DNA from: Antilocapra americana
Taxonomy: Eukaryota; Chordata; Mammalia; Artiodactyla; Antilocapridae
Length of the DNA: 64,000 bases
Assembly (NCBI GenBank): GCA_007570785.1
Contig: ML660211.1
Span: forward strand, 5,526,363 to 5,590,362
Direction: 5' to 3'
Of this stretch, positions 59,961-64,000 are shown in pieces (position 1 is the stretch's first letter; each line of letters starts with the position of its first letter). A program made the position numbers and the translations under genes. The notes beneath the pieces were generated by a model. That model saw only the letters and a list, made by a program, of their open reading frames with translations, was not told the DNA's origin and did not search any database.

Positions 59961-61029
59961 TCCATCTTAGTTGTGAAATATGAAAGGAGTAGCTTAAAAT
60001 GGCATAATGATGACTTGAAATATGTTTCTATCATGTAGGCTCTTTTATCGAAAGAAATCAAAATTGACAGTTGAGTTTGTGTGCTTTTACTTTTTTTAAA
60101 ACGTTCTGCTTATTTTTCCCATATGTCTGTAATATGCTAATAACTCATTTATTGTTGACACTCAAACCACAGAGGAGTTAAGAAAGAAGAATATAAGTGA
60201 CACAGTTGTAACATACCTACTCTTGTGATGACCTAAAAAGAAGTATCACATATTTCATTACTATCTGAAGTTACTTTAAAATGCAAAGGGATTAAACATG
60301 AGGTGGGTGGATGATCTGTTTATAATTAGGTGATCTGTGAACAAATTGGATATATGTTAACCCTAAGGCAGAAATTGTGTTTAGTTACCTATTTAAATAA
60401 TTAATGTCGAAAAGATTCACACATGAAATTACTACATGATATTTTTCCCCCCATGGCAATAAGTTTTCTCGTAAACAGAAAAAATAAGTTTTAAATGAAA
60501 ATTTCTCTGAGCAACAGATAAATTGTTTCCCTGTACAACAAATGTATAGTTCAGATTATATTATTATACAATAACTAATTTACTAATTATTCTATTTACA
60601 GATTAAACTTGATGTCTTGTTTGTCTTTTTCAAAAGGTCATAGGTAGGTCATTCAGAATCTAAAAATAAAGTCTATGTAGAAAAAAAATTCTTGGAAGGT
60701 ACAGGTTTTGAGAACAAAAGAAAAGTAAAACTGTCAAACACACTACTTATTTCAGTTTCCTGTATGTTTCAGGTAAGGTATATAGCACCATACATATAAA
60801 AGTTTGTTTCATTTTCTGTTTGAGTTGACATCATGGTTTCCTTATGTTTGCAATTAAAACAAAGTTTTGATTATTATAAAAGTATACTGAATTCTATGGC
60901 AAATGAACATTATAGTCAGAGAAGGATACTTACTCTTGAAAAACAAAGTAGTAAATTTTCATCTCTTGTCACCTAAAAAAACACAAACAAACAGAAAAAT
61001 CAGATTATTTAATTCTCATGTGTATGCAT
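59961..61029. other. Unclassified AT-rich DNA
   Basis: No repeat or gene recognised. Confidence 0.4.
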
Positions 61030-61133
61030 GATGCTAAATCACTTTAGTTCTGTCTGACTCTTTGTGACCCTATGGATTGTAGCCCTCACTGTCAATGAGA
61101 TTCTCCAGGCAGGGATACTGGAGTGGGTGGTAG
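61030..61133 (-). mobile_element. Bov-tA SINE, head truncated
   Basis: 'atgctaaatcactttagttc', 'tttgtgaccctatggattgt', 'gatactggagtgggtgg'. The tRNA head is missing. Confidence 0.85.
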
Positions 61134-61931
61134 GAGAAAGTAAATCATAAAAAATAATAATTTGTTGATGTTTCATTTTTTTTACAAATATTTTTAAGAC
61201 TTTCAAGACAAGGTAAATGCAGGTTTCAGAAAGTCAAGCTGGCAAACTGGGTTATTCTATTCAATAAGTCACTTTAAAAGTTCAATTAAGCAGGTAGTAA
61301 TAAAATGTAAATTGCCTGCACTATTCAAAAGAATGTAAAATTATATTAGTCAGGGATTGCAATAGAATCTCTTAGGAAACAAACTCAATAAAAAACATTC
61401 ACACCTTATCTTCAGGATACTATTCAATCACAATTATTTTTCTACTTTGACTTTACTCATTATTTGGCATAATGCCTAAACAGAAATTAAATTTTATTAA
61501 CTTTAAAAGTTCAAGATACATATCTATAGAGAAAATTAACTGATCATATTCCATCCCTTAATGAAAATGACAGCCATTTAGTAAATGGGTTTCCCCAAGA
61601 ATTTCTCAATATTTTAAACTCTTCTACAATTTAACAATTTTAATTATGATATGAAATGACACTAAAATATAATACATTTTGTAAAAATATGAACATCACA
61701 TAGATTTAAGATATTTATGTTAAAAATTCCAGAAAAAAGCTAAGTTGAATTTATAAAATGCATAAATATTTATAAAATATCAATTATGTATATTATCAGG
61801 TGCAAGCATCCATATCTGCTTATCATTGGAAATCTTTTAGCAATAATCATCTGCTAAGCAACTTGTAGTATATCCTTCAAGTATGAAAGATAAAAATGTC
61901 AAGAGAGAATCTGAATACATAGAAAGTAAGT
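61134..61931. other. Unclassified AT-rich DNA
   Basis: No repeat or gene recognised. Confidence 0.4.
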
Positions 61932-62302
61932 TCACTTCAGTTCAGTCACTCAGTCATGCCCCACTCTTTGCGACCCCATGGACTGTAGCACACTGCTTCC
62001 TTGTCCATCACCAACTCTTGGAGCATGCTCAAACTCATGTCCACTGAGTCAATGATGCCATTCAACCATCTCATCCTCTGCCGTCCCCTTCTCCTTCTGC
62101 CTTCAACCTTTCCCAGCATCTGGGTCTTTTCCAGTGAGTCAGTTCTTCTCATCAGGTGGCCAAAGAATTGGAGCTTTAACCTCAGCATCAGTCTTTCCAG
62201 TGAATATCCAGGACGGATTTCTTTCAGGTTTGAATGGTTTTATCTCCTTGCAGTCCAAGGGACTCTCAAGAGTCTTCTCCAACACCACAGTTCAAAAGCA
62301 TA
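61932..62302 (-). mobile_element. BovB LINE 3' end, 5'-truncated
   Basis: From the inverted terminus 'cagttcagtcactcagtcat' to 'ccacagttcaaaagcat'. The 80-codon minus frame (LKLQFFGHLMRRTDSLEKTQ...) is the known BovB C-terminal tail, still open. Confidence 0.93.
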
Positions 62303-62821
62303 AAATTAATTATATTCATTTAAATGAGATTAAGATTATCATTTTGATTTCATAAGTATTTTAAGCTAATTTTTAGATGATGTAAGTCAAAAGATTCCAC
62401 CAATTCAATTGTAGTGGATATGATATTAAACTGAGGATTAAAACAAGTCAGCATTGAAGATTCAATTTCTACCTGAATTTCTACAGCTACAAAATGTTGA
62501 CTTCGATCAGCTTTTTTTTCATTTGATTTCACAGATAATATCTTTAAATTTGAAGCACTTAAGTGATTTGTGATCACTTAGAACAAGATTTTTTTTTCAT
62601 CTCCATGTTTTTCACTCTATACATATATATGTTGATAATTCAAAGCATCTGATTTTATTGCATGGCCCCACATAAAGAAAATATGTATCAATGCTTGTAG
62701 AATATAATTCTCTGTGCAATATTATTAAATGTACCTTTGGTATTATTTTAAGGTATTTAGTGCTGACTTCTCTGAATTTAGCATTTTAAAAATGTGATGA
62801 CTCTCCTTTAAATATGAATTG
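62303..62821. other. Unclassified AT-rich DNA before the L1 5' end
   Basis: Poly(T) runs at 62512-62519 and 62590-62597. No repeat recognised. Confidence 0.4.
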
Positions 62822-62833
62822 CTGGAGAGAAAC

Positions 62834-62843
62834 TAAGATGGCG
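62834..62843 (+). promoter_or_regulatory. Possible YY1-like site at L1 start
   Basis: AAGATGGCGG near the element's first base. By analogy with human L1, this may set the start of transcription. Position and motif are seen; function is inferred. Confidence 0.4.
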
Positions 62844-63530
62844 GAGGAATAGGACGGGGAGAACACTCTCTCCCCAATAAATATACCAAAAGAACTTTTA
62901 AAGGCCGAGCAAACTCCAAAAAACAGGAACTGAATGCTGGCAGAGGACATCGGGCATCTGGAGAGGCGACCCAGTGCCGACGTGAGGAGGTAGGACAAAA
63001 GAAAGAAAAGAAAAAAAAGTAGAGGGAGAGACAAAGAGCTGGGGACGGGTTCCGTCCCGGAAGGGGAGTCTGGAATAAAGAGGAAAAAAAAAAAAAAAGA
63101 GGAGAAAGGTTTCTGAATACCAGGGAGCATTCTCTCTGGCAGATCTGCGGTGGATCTTGGAGAGCAATATAGCTGAGAGCAGAAGCAGATTAATAGCTAA
63201 GCCCTGCAAGGTTCATCTCTGGCTACAAGCACAGCCGAGAGCAGCAGCACAGCCGAAGCAGACTGCTCCTGCTCAGGGAGGGGCGGGCCGCGGGCTCAGG
63301 GAACGGAGCAGCCTGAGGGACCTAACCTTCCAGGAAAAGCTCCCTCTCCCCCCCAGGTCCGTGCACAAAACAAAGGGCGGTGAGGAGTCAACAGAGAGGC
63401 TGGGCAGCTGCGGGCTGCGGACCGGCCCAACCCCCGCCTGAGAGCAGTGGGCATAACCCAGCCCCGGGGAGGCTAACCAAGACTTCTGGGGATTCTGGAC
63501 AGATCGGTGCTGTATACACCTTAGAAGGAG

Positions 63531-64000
63531 TGCTCAGCTGCACGCCGAGAAAACAGAGCGGCCGGGCCGGGAGAGAGAAGCCCCACTCCCCAACTGCTGG
63601 GCAGACGACAGAGAGCCTGAGCAGAAGGGGCGGGGGAAGCCCTCTCACCAGGAGCAGGGCAAACTCCAAAATTAAATCTCTGCCGGTAGATCAGACTGCA
63701 TAGAAAAGAGACTGTAGGACTGTGAGAAGGACAAGCCTAACCAAGAAGGCCTGCTTAGCTGCACGCAGAGAAAACAGAGCGGCTGGGCCGGGGGAGAGGA
63801 GAAGCCCCACTCCCCAACTGCTGGGCGGACGACAGAGAGCCTGAGCAGAAGGGGCGGGGGAAGCCCTCTCACCAGGAACAGGGCAAACTCCAAAATTAAA
63901 TCTCTGCCGGTAGATAAGACTGCATAGAAAAGAGACTGTAGGACTGTGAGAAAGACAAGCCTAACCAAGAAGGCCTGCTTAGCTGCACGCAGAGAAAACA
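63531..64000 (+). repeat. ~222-bp tandem units in L1 5' UTR
   Basis: Unit 1 is 63531-63751, unit 2 is 63752-63975, and unit 3 starts at 63976 and leaves the window. Units 1 and 2 differ at roughly eight bases plus a 3-bp indel, about 96% identical by eye. Each starts 'tgct(c/t)agctgcacgc' and ends 'cctaaccaagaaggcc'. Two minus-strand frames (63388-63669, 63672-63968) repeat the same peptide, a consequence of the duplication. Confidence 0.93.

Larger units (their letters stand above)
62822..64000 (+). mobile_element. Ruminant L1 5' UTR, CpG-rich, with tandem units (cut by window edge)
   Basis: Begins near 'gagagaaactaagatggcgg', the start motif of full-length L1 in ruminants, then 'ggaataggacggggagaaca', 'gaatgctggcagaggacat', an A-rich stretch, and a CpG-rich body from about 63220. 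A perfect YY1-type core AAGATGGCGG is present at 62834-62843; in human L1 a similar site positions transcription start. The last ~470 bp are tandem repeats. ORF1 and ORF2 would lie beyond the right edge. Confidence 0.85.

Noticed and set aside
62786..63209. Minus-strand frames of 103-114 codons near 63 kb as genes
   Set aside because: They run across the L1 start and its A-rich leader antisense; the Phe-rich block is poly(A) read backwards.
63388..63968. Two minus-strand frames encoding a repeated Leu/Pro-rich peptide
   Set aside because: The peptide repeats because the L1 5' UTR is tandemly duplicated; there is no independent coding evidence.

Overview
The window is ruminant nuclear DNA, almost certainly from a pecoran (cattle, sheep, goat or deer group). 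Three repeat families point to this: long BovB (RTE-type) LINE copies, many Bov-tA/Bov-A SINEs (tRNA head fused to a BovB-like tail), and artiodactyl L1 3' ends and CHR-type SINEs. The background is AT-rich. I find no convincing host protein-coding exon, tRNA, rRNA, CRISPR array or prokaryote-type operon. The window reads as intergenic or intronic DNA built from layered transposon insertions. Family names come from recognising consensus features by eye; no library search was run.

Layout. 0-4 kb: the 3' part of an ERV LTR at the left edge, ancient L2 pieces, two L1 3' ends in opposite orientations, a hAT element, and a Bov-tA SINE inserted into L2 with a 12-bp target-site duplication (TSD). 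4-15 kb: mostly unclassified AT-rich DNA with a Tigger-like element, L1 and MIR fragments, and Bov-tA copies at 12.5 and 13.1 kb. 15.5-17.2 kb: BovB copy 1 (minus), whose reverse transcriptase (RT) frame is broken by one stop. 20.8-22.5 kb: decayed L1 with a nested SINE. 24.5-25.3 kb: younger, 5'-truncated L1 (minus) that keeps the last ~130 codons of ORF2 open. 26.4-28.3 kb: BovB copy 2. 29-30.5 kb: an old L1/HAL1 segment carrying SINEs. 30.6-33.5 kb: BovB copy 3, which has both termini and an 11-bp TSD but lacks most of its endonuclease region. 36.8-38.3 kb: an unclassified GC-richer block. 44.1-44.7 kb: an ERV LTR. 45.9-48.1 kb: BovB copy 4, flanked by an unusually long imperfect repeat. 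49.0-49.3 kb: two head-half SINE copies in tandem. 52.1-53.0 kb: a BovB 3' end and an L1 3' end with a G-rich tract. 55-60 kb: L2, MIR, a solo-type ERV LTR, a MIR-derived palindrome, MER5 and a long L2 relic. 62.8-64 kb: the CpG-rich 5' end of an L1, running off the right edge and containing ~222-bp tandem units.

The elements relate by insertion order, not by shared pathway. L2, MIR and the DNA transposons form the oldest layer, followed by older L1 and LTRs, then BovB, Bov-tA and younger L1. The most interesting items are the tandem monomer-like array in the L1 5' end, the endonuclease-deleted BovB with intact termini and TSD, the long flanking duplication around BovB copy 4, and the MIR palindrome at 57.6 kb. 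I found no evidence for an undescribed functional gene system.
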